This document shows positions 37,771 to 50,106 of a stretch of 64,000 bases of DNA, piece by piece. The translations under genes and the position numbers were made by a program. Source of the DNA: Diaporthe sp. PMI_573 (lineage: Eukaryota; Ascomycota; Sordariomycetes; Diaporthales; Diaporthaceae); assembly GCA_021399435.1 (NCBI GenBank), contig JAJTUP010000070.1:124001-188000 (forward strand), given 5' to 3'. Positions within the stretch are counted from its first letter, which is position 1. Each line of letters starts with the position of its first letter. Under the pieces are notes generated by a model. That model ran no database searches. It saw nothing but the letters and a program-made list of their open reading frames with translations, and was not told the DNA's origin.

Positions 37771-39329
37771 AGAATTATAAAAGTTTCCCACATTTTTACT
37801 TAGTCCTCTTCTAAATATAGTTAATTGTTACTTTTTTAGGGGCTGGTAAATATAGTAGAAGAGCTATGCTTATTTTAGTATTATACTTCTTGATATTCTT
37901 AGAATTTATAATACCTATAGTATCTTCTTAATTAAGTTATATTTTCTTCTTAGGCCTGGCTTATTTAAGCCTTAGCCGACTCTAGAATTAGGCAATAGAT
38001 GGTATAATAATAGGTATTCTTATAGTAATAGCATTTAGTAAAATTGCTGTACTTATTAAAGAAGTTTTACTTTAAGGTAGTTTTACTACTATTTTTTTAG
38101 CTTTTCTGATTCCTGTAATTAGGGAATCCCCTTATTCTGCCTTCTTAATTTTTATCTATATGGCCCTAATTTTGGGGTCTAGCTAAGCTTATTTCCCTTA
38201 TTAGGGGCAGATTGGGGAGGTTTTCTTTACTTCTTTTATTAAGAATCTCCTAGATATTCTCTCTCTTTAGTTTTATTTCCTTATGCTTTTATTTTTAGAC
38301 TTGCTCTAAAGTACTAACCTAAATAGTCTAGGCTAACTTAATTATCTTATCTCTGGTCTTAGGTATATTTATTATATAGTTGGCTTAAATTTAGCTTAAT
38401 AGCTATATTATTAGCTTAAAGAAAAAGAAATTAGCTTATTTATTATTACTTTATGCCTTTCTTTCTAGCTTTAGGGTCTTAAGATATTAGTAAAAACTCT
38501 ATAGGTCCTGTTTTTCTTGCTAGTAAGTAGTATTAAGAGCTGCTTAAATTAAATTTATTATATTTTAAGGGTCTTTTTTATAGTTTACTATAAATTTCTT
38601 AAACTCTTTCTACTAATAGTATTTAAATATAGACTTGTCTTTTTTGATTTTCAACTTTATATAGATATCTTAATGGTTTCGGCATTTTTTATCTATATAA
38701 TCTAGTATATAAATAAACTTTATATAGTTATTATAAAGGGTTTATAGTTAAAAGATATAGGCCCTTTTAAGGTCTATTACCTAGCTATTATATTATTAAA
38801 AGAAGCAGCCTATTGTTAAAAAGGTTATATTTAATAGCTTAAGGTTTTTTGGTTACCTTTCGGTAATAGTTTATATAGTCCTTAACTACTTTAATTTTCT
38901 TTAGAGGCAGAGGTTTTTTTATTATAATTAAAGAAATTTATTACTTTAGGGAGTTTCTAAACTATTTTTGCCCCAATTTAGGCTTTCTTAAGAGACTCTT
39001 CTTTGCGGGTTATTTCTTGGTACTATTATAGGTAGCGTTTATAGAAAAGAATTAGAATTATTAGGGCCTCTATGCTAGGCATAATAATTACTATAGAGTG
39101 GGTAGAGAGAGGTCTACTATTAGGGCTAGGTATATTATAAGACTAATTCTTGCCCTTTTCTTTAGTAAATTATAGGAGTTATATTTCTTTATAGGGTGCG
39201 GGCTATCTATATTACCCACTAAGATAGAGGCGGGGCGCTATAAGCTAAAGGTTTCTCTTTAAGATAGGCGGTAGACTATATTATTAACTTTCTCTCTAGT
39301 ACTTTACCCTTATTTCTTCTACTTTAATT
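37771..39329. other. RIP-degraded retrotransposon DNA upstream of an RT region
   Basis: Very AT-rich, no readable frame longer than a few dozen codons on either strand. By position it should be the gag-protease part of the gypsy element whose RT starts at about 39330, but I could not confirm that from its residues. Confidence 0.35.
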
Positions 39330-40118
39330 TTTATTTAAGAAGAAGCTAATAGTTTTAAAAAAATAGATAGAAGAAAGCCTTTTGCTTGGCAGGATAATTT
39401 TAAATAAAAGCTTTTTAGGGGCACTAATTTTATTTATACTTAAGAAGAATAAGATCTTTTGCTTATATATTAACTATTAAGCTTTAAACAAAATTATAGT
39501 AAAGAACTAATATTTCCTATTATTAGTATTAGAAATTTTAAATTAATTATTAGGCGCCTAGTATTTTTTAAAGATTAATTTAACTAATATATATTACCAG
39601 ATTTATATATATGAAGGCAATAAGTAGAAAACTGTTTTTTAAATATATTATAATTATTATAAATTTAGAATAGTACCGTTTAAATTAACTAATATATTAG
39701 CAACTTTTTAATTCTTTATTATAAAAGTTTTAAAAAATAATATTAATATTTATATAATTATTTATTTAGACAATATTTTAATATTTTTTAAAGACATTAA
39801 TAAATATAAGAGGTACTTATAAACTATTATTAAGTATTTTTTAACAGCCTCTTTCTTTAATAATATTAAAAGATATATCTTTTTTTAAAAAAATATTAAG
39901 TTTCTAGGCTTTATTATTAATGTAAAAAGAATATAAATAGACCTTAATTAAGTCTAGATTATTAGAGAATGGCTAATCTTTTAAATATTTTATAATATTT
40001 AAGTTTTTTTAGACTTTTATAACTTTTATTAAAGGTTTATTAAAAGCTATTTAAAGATTACTTGTCTTTTAAATAATCTACTTAAAAGATTAAAAAGAGA
40101 GTAAAAACTAAAAAAAAT
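39330..40118 (+). pseudogene. Heavily RIP-mutated gypsy RT (first part of gypsy element 3)
   Basis: The plus strand reads FLGALILFILKKNKIFCLYI then NY*ALNKIIVKN*YFLLLV. These are recognisable RT blocks ([35 protein letters not shown]) after many C to T changes. IYLDNILIF at about 39755-39790 is the YLDD box with D changed to N. FLGFIINVKRI (about 39900) and FYNFY*RFIKSYLKIT (about 40020) complete the RT/RNase H junction. It is cut at 40118 by an LTR and continues at 40664 and again at 49373. Confidence 0.72.
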
Positions 40119-40663
40119 TCTAAAGGTTAGTACCTTCAGCAGTATATGTGTGTACGGCAGGGTCGCAGCAGGGTGCCTGGAGGCGAGTTGGGACGATTGA
40201 GAATGGTTCGGACAACTTTGCATTAAATTTGAGTGGGCTTCTGTCAGCCCTCCTCACAGTCCCTCCGACATTGTCTCAACCCTAGGCACGCTGCGGTTAG
40301 CTCTGGTGCGCAGATAGGGAGGCCGGAAAATTCGGCCCTCGGACCCACTATCTTTGGCTTTAAATAACCAGCCAACCCTAACCCTGACAGTAACCAAACT
40401 AAATACAGATAAACTTTAGAAATTAAGCTATCTAAAAAACTAGGTTAAATACTTTTTAGATAAGAAATAAAGGAAATACAGAGGTACAAAGTCAGAGTCT
40501 TACAATAGCCCAAAAAATCGACTCACGGCCACCAAACTCATCTGCCGGCGCGCACGCCACATAGGCACTTAGCCGAAAAAGTGCCAAGTCTAGGGTAACT
40601 CCCTACGTGAAGTCTAGGGTAACCCCTTACGTGCAGCGCCCACACAAGCGTTTCCGTTTAACA
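40119..40663 (-). repeat. Gypsy-type LTR, family A, copy 3 (solo, minus orientation)
   Basis: Minus-strand LTR with the same ends as the other copies. It is flanked by AAAAT on both sides (40114-40118 and 40664-40668), a perfect 5 bp target duplication, so it is a genuine solo LTR. Its 545 bp length exceeds the other copies because a segment containing 'agtctagggtaac' is duplicated near 40590-40640. It splits the RNase H region of gypsy element 3. Confidence 0.9.
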
Positions 40664-40807
40664 AAAATTAATCTATATGCTTTTAAAAATATAGTACTTT
40701 AAAATGCTTTTAACTAGCTAAAGACCAAGTTTCTTTAGGCTTTTTTACTATAATATTTTAACTCTATGCTTTCTATATAAATTAAGTATAATATTTTAAA
40801 TAATATT
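40664..40807 (+). pseudogene. Gypsy element 3, RNase H start (second fragment)
   Basis: Reads AFN*LKTKFL*AFLL*YFNS followed by IKYNILNNILA. This matches the gypsy RNase H opening (FxxLKxxFxxAPxLxxFDPxxPxxIExDASxxxxG). It continues the frame broken at 40118 and is cut again at 40812 by the copia element. Confidence 0.7.
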
Positions 40808-40812
40808 TTAGC

Positions 40813-41144
40813 TGTTGGTTGGGCACGTAAACGAGTAATTACTCAAGGGGGTTACCAAAGTAGCTACTTAATAGCTTTAATTCAGTGGGTCTGTCTGGTA
40901 TGTCTGTTATGCTTCTGGCTGACCCCTTTGTAGGCGGCGAAGCGCCTAAGTAGGGTGCAGCCAGAAGGCTGACTAATCTATAGTGTATATAGGCCAGCAG
41001 TCAGTCCAAGCATCTTTACTACCAATTGGCTACCTAGGATAACTAAGCAGCTATCTACAGCCAGCCAGCTAGAAGTAGCTAGCTATAGCGGTCTGCTTTA
41101 GACCGATGCCTTTAGCTATTACTATTACTACCACCTATTCTATA
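40813..41144 (-). repeat. 3' LTR of copia element 2 (332 bp)
   Basis: Matches 49036-49367 and the solo copy 43481-43810. This copy is the most C-to-T mutated of the three (for example 'aagtagctacttaat' against 'aagtggctacttgat'). Confidence 0.9.
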
Positions 41145-43480
41145 CTAGTAGTTTTCTACTTTTAGCTAATTTCTCTAAAAACGTGTTTTTCTCTATATTA
41201 TATATATCTAGTTACATACTTTATTATATACTTTAATCTATATATCCCTCTACCTAAATAGTTACCTTATTAGTGTTAATAAAGTATTCTAAAGCCTTAT
41301 TTAGTAATACCTTTATTATAATATCTATAAAATTATTATTACCATTTATCTATTATATCTTATTGATTTCCCGTTATTTATATACCTAGCAAAAAGACAT
41401 AATGTTAATTATAAGTCTCTTTTCTTTAGTAGTTTCTAGCTTTACCAAATATTTATAGAGCAAGTAGGAATCTATATAAATTACTAGAAGTATCTAATTA
41501 ATACTTAATTAGTTAGTAATTAGCTTTAAGGTTAACAAAAGAATAATTCTTATATTAAATCTATTAGTTATTTTATAGATCTTAGAAGTAAGAATACTTT
41601 AAGTAACTTTCTTATACTTTATAGAGAACTAGTATATAATATTTTCTTAAAGCTTATACCATAACGTTATATTGTTAGCTTTTTTATTAATAAGGACTAT
41701 TATAAAGCTGATTTAAGAGCTAAGGTCTTAATTATTAGTAAAGAAACTATTAATAAAGACTATTAGTTTAGCAGTCTTTAAGTTAACTATAATATATTAT
41801 AATTCTTTCAACAGATTCTTTATTTATTATTCTAAGCATTTATTTAACTTAATATAATTATCTTTATTAGGCGTTTAGGCTTAGGCAGCAACTAATAGAT
41901 TAAATAAAGCCTTAAGTTAATAAATTAAGGCAAGATAAGCACTATAAATATATTGTTTAAAATACTTTTAAGTAAAATTATATAACTTTAGGTTAATTAT
42001 AGTAATCTTCTTACCTTAACTTTTCTATTAAAAACTAATAGAATCATTTAGGGCTATTATTAGCTTATTACCGTTAAAGTTAAGTACCTTTTCTAGTAAT
42101 AGCTTTTCTTTCAGCTTATAATATAGCTTTGCTTTAATAATCTTCTTGTCTTTAAAAGCTGAGAACTATAATATGTTAAGTAGTAAAGTGTTATTTATTT
42201 GTATATCTATAATGGCAAATTTATTCTTTTTACCAATAGATATAAGAAGGCATAGATTAAATATTAAGGTTTGCATCCTTAGTTGTTTACAATAATGGCA
42301 ATAATAGGTAGTCTACTAATAAACTCTAGCTTTGGCAATCTTGTAGAGAGGTTTTACTACTCTTATAATTATGCCAGCTAGATACTAAGCCTATATTTTA
42401 AAAGAAAGCCGGGCCAAAATTTTATAAAATAGCTCTGACTTTAATTATAGATATACCTATATTACATTATATAGTTTAATGCTGGCGCTAATAGACCTGA
42501 TTAGGCCGGGTGCTATAATAACAAAAAGTCGTTAACTAGCCCGTTAAATTATAGGCGACTATATAAAGATATTCCTCTTATTCTTATTGTTATACCTTTA
42601 AATAATTAAGCAAGACTTCTTATAGAAGACTTTAGTCTTTTCCTTTATCTTTTATACTATTTAAAAGTTAAATAATTAAAAGGCACTATAAATCTTTAAA
42701 TTAAATTATTTAAATTAAAAGACGCTTTAAGTAATAAGATTGTTAATCTTCTTGGTATTTAATGCTTTAAAAAGTTTACCGGCAGTTATAATTATGCTAT
42801 CTTGATAAAGTTTTAATAATAAAGTATAGTTGTCTTTTTTTTTAAGTAAGAAAAATTATAAATAGCTTTGGCTTGTTTTTAGATCTAGGAAGTCGGCCTC
42901 TTTTTTGTGGCAGGGCCGGGGTACTGATATAGTTTAAAGCGGGTAATAAATTTGTTTCGGGCCTGCCGTTATTTAAAGTAGGTAATAGACTAGTATTTAG
43001 TTTGTTACCTAATAAAAACTTAGGTAAGAGGTTTTTATTATCCTAAAAATATTTCTAGACAATAGTTAATCTAAACTTTATAGGTCTGTTTGGTAGGTCG
43101 AGGGTTATATTATATCTATTAACTGCTATTAGTTTGTATAGATCTTGCCAGCTATTCTTTTCTTGCCATATAAGTATTTTTAACTATAGTAGCGTATTTA
43201 GCATACTAGTAGTGTCCGGGCTATTTTGGGTATTAAGAGCTTTAACGATTTACTTCTTGGCGTAGTACTTTTAAAGATCTTGTATTGCCTTAGTGATTAC
43301 CTCGGCATGCTTAAATATTAACGGTATAGGTGGCAAATCTATATTTACTTATAGAAAAGCGCTAAAGATAAGTAGAGTAGGTACTAGCCTATCTAGGCCA
43401 GCAGTATTATTTACAGCCTTTAGTACCATTTAAAGAATAGTATTTTTTAAAAAGATTCCTCTTAATTTTATATAGAGGAT

Positions 43481-43810
43481 TGTTGGTTGGGCACGTAAAC
43501 GAGTAATTACTCGAAGGGGTTACCGAAGTGGCTACTTGATAGCTTCAATTCGGTGGGTCTGTCTTGTGTTGCTTCTGGCTGACCCCTTCGTGGGCGGCGA
43601 AGCGCCCAAGTAGGGTGCAGCCAGAAGGCTGACTAATCTAAGGTGTGCACGGGCCAGTAGTCGGTCCAAGCGTCCTTGCTGCCGAGTGGCTGCCTGGGAT
43701 GACTAAGCAGCCATCCGCAGCCAGCCAGCCAGAAGTGGCCAGCTGCAGCGGTCCGCTTCGGACCGACACCTTCGGCTATCGCTATCGCTATTGCTATCAC
43801 CCATTCCACA
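43481..43810 (-). repeat. Solo LTR of the copia 2 family with its own target duplication
   Basis: 330 bp, same family as the flanking LTRs but clearly less RIP-mutated. AGGAT is found on both sides (43476-43480 and 43811-43815). It is therefore an independent later insertion reduced to a solo LTR by recombination, not part of the host element. Confidence 0.93.
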
Positions 43811-43898
43811 AGGATCTTAAATACTTGTTAAAGTAGTTTATAATAGTGTTTAACCTTATCTACAGACCAGTAGGCTTCCGTTAGAACCTGTTTGTATG

Positions 43899-44554
43899 CA
43901 GAGTTCTAAAACTACACTATAACTACAAACTACAATACTACAAAACTACATTACTACAATATTACAAAACTATAAAACTACTAAAAACGGGCAACCGGAC
44001 AACCAAGCTGCCTGTTCTACAGACCACCCCCTCCCTCCCTCCGACTAGAAGGAAAGGGGTGCATCTGCGCGAAGAAAGAGAATCTTGTTACTAGGTGCCT
44101 AGGAGGCAAAAAGGGATCGGATTCCAGACACGGGTATACAGATACAGATAAGATAATAAGATGATTGAGTTGTTCTTCTAAGCTACGGAAGAGGGGAAGA
44201 GCAGAGACCTGTTTTATGTTGGGCTAGAGGGACAAAGAGCTAAGCGGGGTAAAAGCTAAATAGAGCCAAGCAGGGCCAAAGAGCTAAATAGAGCCACCGA
44301 GCCAAACAATGCCGAAAAGCTAAATAAGGCCGAAGAGCCAAATAAGGCCGAAGAGCCAAATGAGGCCGAAGAGCCAAATGAGGCCGAAGAGCCAAATGAG
44401 GCCGAAGAGCCAAATGAGGCTGAAGAGCCAAATGAGTAAAACACTATGCCCGACAACACTATAAAACCCTTTAACTACATTACTACATTTATATAGTATA
44501 AATGTAGTAATGTAGTAGTATTACTACAATGTATCAAATTCTGTCACAACTCTG
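43899..44554. mobile_element. hAT MITE (656 bp) with 8 bp target duplication
   Basis: Begins CAGAGTTCTAAAAC and ends GTCACAACTCTG. It is flanked by TTTGTATG at 43891-43898 and 44555-44562. The ends share CAGAGTT with the MITE at 486-893 and with the large hAT left end. It contains an 18 bp tandem repeat (about 44270-44435). No transposase. It interrupts the copia 2 coding region 80 bp away from the solo LTR. Confidence 0.88.
44270..44435. repeat. 18 bp tandem repeat inside the MITE
   Basis: Unit gaggccgaagagccaaat, about six clear copies plus degenerate ones at the left. Because 18 is a multiple of 3, it creates repetitive open frames on the minus strand (SSASFG repeats), which are artefacts of the repeat. 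Confidence 0.9.
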
Positions 44555-47500
44555 TTTGTATGTAATCTCTATAATCTTTGCCTTATTTCAAAATTTAACT
44601 AAAGTAAAGTTAGTGCCAACATTATAAGTAAGGCGGTTAGAAGGGCCTAAATATATATCTATTTAGACTATTTAAAGGGCTTTCTAAATATCTTTTATAA
44701 ATATTAATACTAGAAACCTTCTAGCTTAAAAAGATATTCTAAAGTCTATAATATATAATACCGGCTTGCTGTTAAGATATATAATGTTAATAATAATCTT
44801 GTAGTTAAAGTTATAGTTATCTCTAAGATTAAATTTAAACCTTCTTAAAGTAGCGCCCCTTAGGTAGCAGTAATAATAAAATTTGCTAATAACCTTAAAC
44901 ATAGCAAGATTAAAATTATGGCCGGCATCTTTAAGTAGGCAATAAAGGCAGTTAGCCGCTAGGTGACTAAATTGTTGATAAAGTCGTTAAAGTTTATTTT
45001 CTGTAAAGAATATACCTGCCTTGTGGTTATTTAGAAAGAACTATAAATAACCCTACTTCTAGGTTACTAGAATAATTTTATCTAGACCTAAATTTCGTAA
45101 CAATACTAATTTATTAGTAGTATTACAAAAGTAGACCCCTAGCTTATTTATATCTTAAATATATATTAGAAATAGAGTTAGAGCTTCTATAATATAAAAG
45201 ATAATAGGCCCTATAGTCGTCTTTACAGTTATTGTACTAATTAAGATAAGACAGGATTATTTTTTAAACTTAATGATAGTCTTACTAGCACAGCCGGCAT
45301 CTATAATAACAGAGGGGTTTTCTTAATTTAAGGCCAAGTATTGTTTACGGCTAGCAGTTGAGAATTATATAGCGCCGATATTGAAAATAATGTCTTAAAA
45401 TTTATTGCGAGAATATTTTCCTTCTAGTATAAATTAATTTATTAAGATAGCGGCATTATTGGTTTTATTGGTATTGTTAGAGCCAAGCAAATATAGAAAT
45501 AAAGTATTGGCAAGAAGCTATTAAACTTTTTTATAATTATTTAGGTTGTCCCCTTATTTGTTATAAATATCTTCTAAAGTAACGTTAAGTCCTTTAAAGT
45601 TGGCGAGAAAAGAATCAAACTTGGTATTAAATATTAAATATTCCTTGATTTTATAAATTAAGAAATACTACTTGTATGTCTTTTAATATTCCTTAAAGAT
45701 ATAGTTTAAAGACTAGCATCCTTCTTTATTATACATAAAATAGTATTTTTGTTGAATGGCCTTTGCTATATGGTGTAATGTACGTACGTACGTGTCTGTG
45801 CAATTAGTTCTGAATTCGTTGATGTCTGTCTAAACTATGAAACAAGCGGGGAAGCTCGCACGCAGACCTCTTAGGTCTGCATGCACTCCCTTGCTGGATT
45901 AGTCATCATCCCTAGCCAAGATGGCTATGTGCGATCAGCCTCAGTGCTATTCCAACAATTTTTAATAATAGTTACAATAGCGGTTATTACTATAGCGGCG
46001 GCTATTACTATAATAGTAGTTATTACTATAGCGGCAATTATTACCACAACAACGGTTATTATTGTAAAAGCTATTATAGTTAAATTATACTTAAAAGCCT
46101 AATCCGCAACCTTATTACCGATTATTTATATACCAATAATTAAGATAGTAAGTCTTGTCGACACTAATATTATCTTCTTAAAGAAATTATTAAAAAGTTA
46201 TACAATTAATACTTAGCTTAAACAATAATTGTAGATCCTAAAAAAGATATGTGTATAATACCCGCGGTATAAAGAGTATATATTTAAATTTAGACACTTC
46301 AGAGTAAGTATAAAGTATCATTATATAAAGCATCTTATCGCTCTGGTACTTAGAACCAAGTACTTACTAATATAGCTATAATTTATCAAGAAGCAGCGCC
46401 AGAATATTACAAAGGCTTTTTTTAATATTATCTTTATCTTGGCAAAGAATCTCAAACATTACTATTGTCTAATTATTATAATATTACTGGTAATTAGTAT
46501 TAATATTAAAATATTATTTAAGTCTTCTATAGACTTCTAAAAACTCTACACTTAGGCTAATATATATAATCTAGTACAGCTTGGCATAATTAATAAGAAT
46601 TAAGAGAAAACTTATATAAAATTATAGTAGAGTAATATTATAAGACCGGGTAATAGAAAATATAATATAGACCTTATTGTTAAGAAAGTTATAAATATCT
46701 CTAATCTATTTCGGCCTTTAATTCTAGGCATTAAAAAAGAATATAATCTTGTTAGGTTTAAGATCGGCATACTTTTGGTATTTTAGAAAAAATATATAGT
46801 ATAGATCTTCTAGATCTAGAGGTATAAGGAATAGTCTTAGAGTTTTAACAAAATATAGTATACCAGAAAATATCTAATCAGGCTGCTTATATTTCCGAGT
46901 ATTAGCTCGCCAGTTTTACGGCCATACCGTATCTTATAACCCTTACTAGTCTAATAAAAACTTTATCAACAGCTATTAATCTTACCGTAAAGCCTATATG
47001 ACATTTTATTATAACTCTAATATAGTGCCAGTTACTTGTCCCGGTTAAAGTATAGGTCTTACTGGCTAAGGTATACAACTTGGCGGTTATAGTAGTAGTT
47101 AAGAGACAATGCTTTCCTCTTTAGTCTTTATAATAACTTCGTTATTGTCGGAAATCTCCACTACAGAATCCGGCATAGGATTTAGCATAGAATCTAGTAC
47201 AGGATCTAGAAGTTAAATCGGGCCATTATAAATCTAAGCCTTAGTCTTTCTGGCTCTCATAGAGGTACCATAGAAGCATAACTAAGAATAAATAGCATAT
47301 ATTAAAAGCTTTTTAGTTAGCCAGGCAGGGCATTCTTTATAAGCAAAGAAGACATTGATTTATAGTCTAATTTACCTTCCCTATAGGCTAAGGTAGACTC
47401 CTTACTAACAAGTAAGATTCTAAAGTTCCCTCTTTTAGCCAAGAATAGTCTTGCCAACTATCTTAGAGATCTAGCCTTTAAAATAATACTAGGTATTAAG

Positions 47501-49035
47501 CAAGAAGCTATTATCAACAAATTATATTTAATATATTCTCTCTATCACCTTAAAGATATATATAGAGGCCTATTTCTTGTTAACCTTATTGGTATTAACC
47601 AGTATATCTATTAGCAATAAATTAATCTTTTCCCAGTCAGTCTTTATAACCAAGTAGTATCGGCTTACAATACTGTCTACCTTTATTTCCTCCTTAATAG
47701 TTATTTCTTAGTATTTATTTGCCGCTAGGCTCTTGACAGGAAAGTTAGCAGCAATAATCAACATATCCTCTTCTGTTATTATAATTAAAAAATATTAATA
47801 TAGTTACCGTAGAAAATATTAAAACTCTTCCAGCTATAACTTCTAACCGGCACAAGTATACTATTTACCCGCAGATAGTAGTCTTTAGCAAATAAAAGTA
47901 TTATTATACAATCTTATATATAGAGTTTTCCTCTTTTTTTATTCTTAACGTTAAAAAACAGTAAAAATAAAGGAATAGGAGAGAAAATAAAGTATATAGA
48001 CTATAGAGACAAAGCATAGAAAGACCGTAAATAAGATACATATAGCAACAATCTTTACTGTTTATATATAAGAAAAAGCAGACTAAAGGAAAGGCGTAAG
48101 AGGATATAAAATCGTTGTAAAAAAGGGTAGTTATAATAATTTAGATATAGATAATGATGGTGAGAGAGAGAGAGGGTAAGTAGTAATAGGAAAGAGTAAG
48201 AAGTAGTTTAAAGAGTACAAATAGCAATAGTTTCAGTTGAAAATAACGGAAAAATAACATAAAAATATATTATAGTACACTCTTCAACATAGAAAAGCAC
48301 TCTAAAGACTTGCCTATAACTATTTGGCAATAATTAAGTGTAGTAAACTGTTTAACAATAGTTGATTTGTAGGTAACCAATGGCAATAGTTAATCTGTAG
48401 GTAATTAATAGCGATGGTTAATTTGTAGGACACCAGTAGGTTGCTGTACAGGTAGTGCGGGGCTTTGAAGGGATATATTGTTTACAAGACTAAATAAATG
48501 GCTTATATGGCATTTAGGTAGTAACCGTTCAAATTTTCTTAACTAGCCCCCCTTGCAGTTATAGTTACCGTACATACTATAATAATATTTAAAAGAGTAG
48601 GGTAATCGGTTAAATAGTTAGTAGAGAGTTCTTTTAGCCTTAAAACAAGTACTTTTAAAGGTTTTTGTCAATTTATATATTTGCTTAGTAAGATTCTTGG
48701 CGGTACAAATAGATAGTATAGCCTTAAAATAGTACTTTTAAGGGCTTTTATTAATGTAATTATTATAGGGATTTATAATAATCTTAACGATATTTTCTTA
48801 TATAATAAAGCATACTAATAGGTCCTAAATCCTTCCTTTACCGAAAGAAATCAGGTTATCTAAGGGCTAATTATTGCCAGTTAGTAGGGAACACGTAAAA
48901 CATTGGTATGCTAATCTGGTAATAATCTTAATACAAATATCGTTACTCAAAATAGCTTAAAAACTATAGCAATAGCGACAGTAATCTGTCTCTTCCTTCC
49001 TTTCTGTCAGGAATTACCAAGCAATTACTAATTAA

Positions 49036-49367
49036 TATTAGTTGGGCATATAAACGAGTAATTACTCGAGGGGGTTACCAAAGTGGCTACTTGATAGCTT
49101 TAATTTGGTGGGTCTATCTGGTGTGTCTATTGTACTTCTGGCTGACCCCTTTATAGGCGGCAAAGCGCCTAAGTAGGGTGCAGCCAGAAGGCTGACTAAT
49201 TTACGGTATGCACGGGCCAGCGGTCGGTCCAAGCGTCCTTGCTGCCAATTGGCTGCCTGGGATGACTAAGCAGCCATCCGCAGCCAGCCAGCCAGAAGTG
49301 GCCAGCTACAGCAGTCCGCTTCGGACCGACGCCTTCAGCTATCGCTATTACTACCACCCATTCCACA
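49036..49367 (-). repeat. 5' LTR of copia element 2 (332 bp)
   Basis: Partner of 40813-41144. Ends at 49367 and is followed by the TTAGC target duplication and then by the continuation of gypsy element 3. Confidence 0.9.
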
Positions 49368-49372
49368 TTAGC

Positions 49373-50106
49373 TATAATTATTTTTTAATAATATTTTACT
49401 AATAGTAAGGCTATTTAGTACCCTATTACTTTTTAATTAAAGAAACTTTTAGAAGCTAAAGCTAACTAGATTATCTATAATAAAAAACTTAGTATAGTTA
49501 TAAAAAGCTTCTATTATTAACAATAGTATTTAAAGGGATTTAGAAGTTTATTATAGTTTTAATAGATTATTATAACTTTAAACAATTTATAGCCTAAAAA
49601 AAACTAATATAGAAATAAGTCTAATAGCTTATATACCTATTTAAGTTTAATTTTATAATTAAGTATTACTTGGGGAAAATAAACTCTATAGATGTACTAT
49701 TTTAAAGATTTAACTATTTATTAGCAGAAAAGCCTTTAAATCTAGATTAGATATTAATATTAAAATTAAAGATAGTTTTAGCTATATAGAGAGGTCTGTA
49801 AACTTTTTTTGAAGACTAATAATAGGCTTAATTTAAAACTATTATTAAAAATACTAAAATGCTGGAAGGCTTTTAAAAAAGGTCTCTCCTAATAAAATGT
49901 TGGTTTAGCTTTATAGTATCTTTATATAGGCAATTTGTAACTAGAGTCTAGATTTGGATATATACTTTTAGTGCTGATATAATATACCTTAAGTTTTATT
50001 TTCTGCTAATAGAGTTAGTTAGTAAAGTCTAAAAGAATAACCTAGATATATATATTAAAACTTAAAAGGCAGAAGCTATTAATAATATTGATCTATCTAG
50101 ATATAA
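49373..50106 (+). pseudogene. Gypsy element 3, RNase H remainder (third fragment)
   Basis: After the copia element the plus strand resumes with KKLLEAKAN*IIYNKKL, then KSFYY*QQYLKGF. These are the usual RNase H phrases (ExNYxIxDKELLAIVxxxxxWRxxLxG). The weakly readable DALSRRPDY-like segment (about 49680-49740) follows. It ends abruptly near 50106, before any integrase, where DNA of quite different composition (gene A) begins. Confidence 0.65.

Larger units (their letters stand above)
41145..48900 (-). pseudogene. Copia 2 gag-pol polyprotein remnant
   Basis: In minus-strand order: a Tyr/Asn/Arg-rich gag stretch (46100-45960), a zinc-knuckle remnant YNKEGC (about 45690-45740), protease-like SVIIDAGCASKTI (about 45310-45345), and LRRFKFNLRDNYNFNYKIII in the pre-integrase/integrase region (about 44800-44880). 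RT follows with IQIDDTLLL as its active site (about 42200-42240), then RNase H with VFINSFFTNN*DLSSQISFI (about 41700-41760). This is the fungal copia order. The coding line is broken by the MITE and the solo LTR and by dense TAG/TAA codons. Gag further upstream (above 46.3 kb) is not readable with confidence. Confidence 0.8.
40813..49367 (-). mobile_element. Copia (Ty1-type) LTR retrotransposon 2, minus strand, RIP-degraded
   Basis: Two 332 bp LTRs (40813-41144 and 49036-49367) bound the element, with TTAGC on both outer sides (40808-40812 and 49368-49372). In the coding orientation the LTR starts TGTGG and ends CAACCAACA, like copia element 1, and the total length (8555 bp) is nearly the same. 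Minus-strand reading gives gag with a zinc knuckle, protease, integrase, RT and RNase H. It lies inside the RNase H of gypsy element 3 and itself contains a solo LTR and a hAT MITE. Confidence 0.92.

Noticed and set aside
43645..43836. Plus frame starting MHGPVVGPSVLAAEW, repeated at 49208-49402
   Set aside because: It lies inside the LTR of copia 2 and appears wherever that LTR is well preserved; not a gene.
44240..44459. Minus frames made of SSASFG or ALRPHL repeats
   Set aside because: Produced by the 18 bp tandem repeat in the MITE.
45881..46102. Hydrophobic plus frame of 73 codons
   Set aside because: Antisense of the Tyr/Asn/Arg-rich gag repeat of copia 2.
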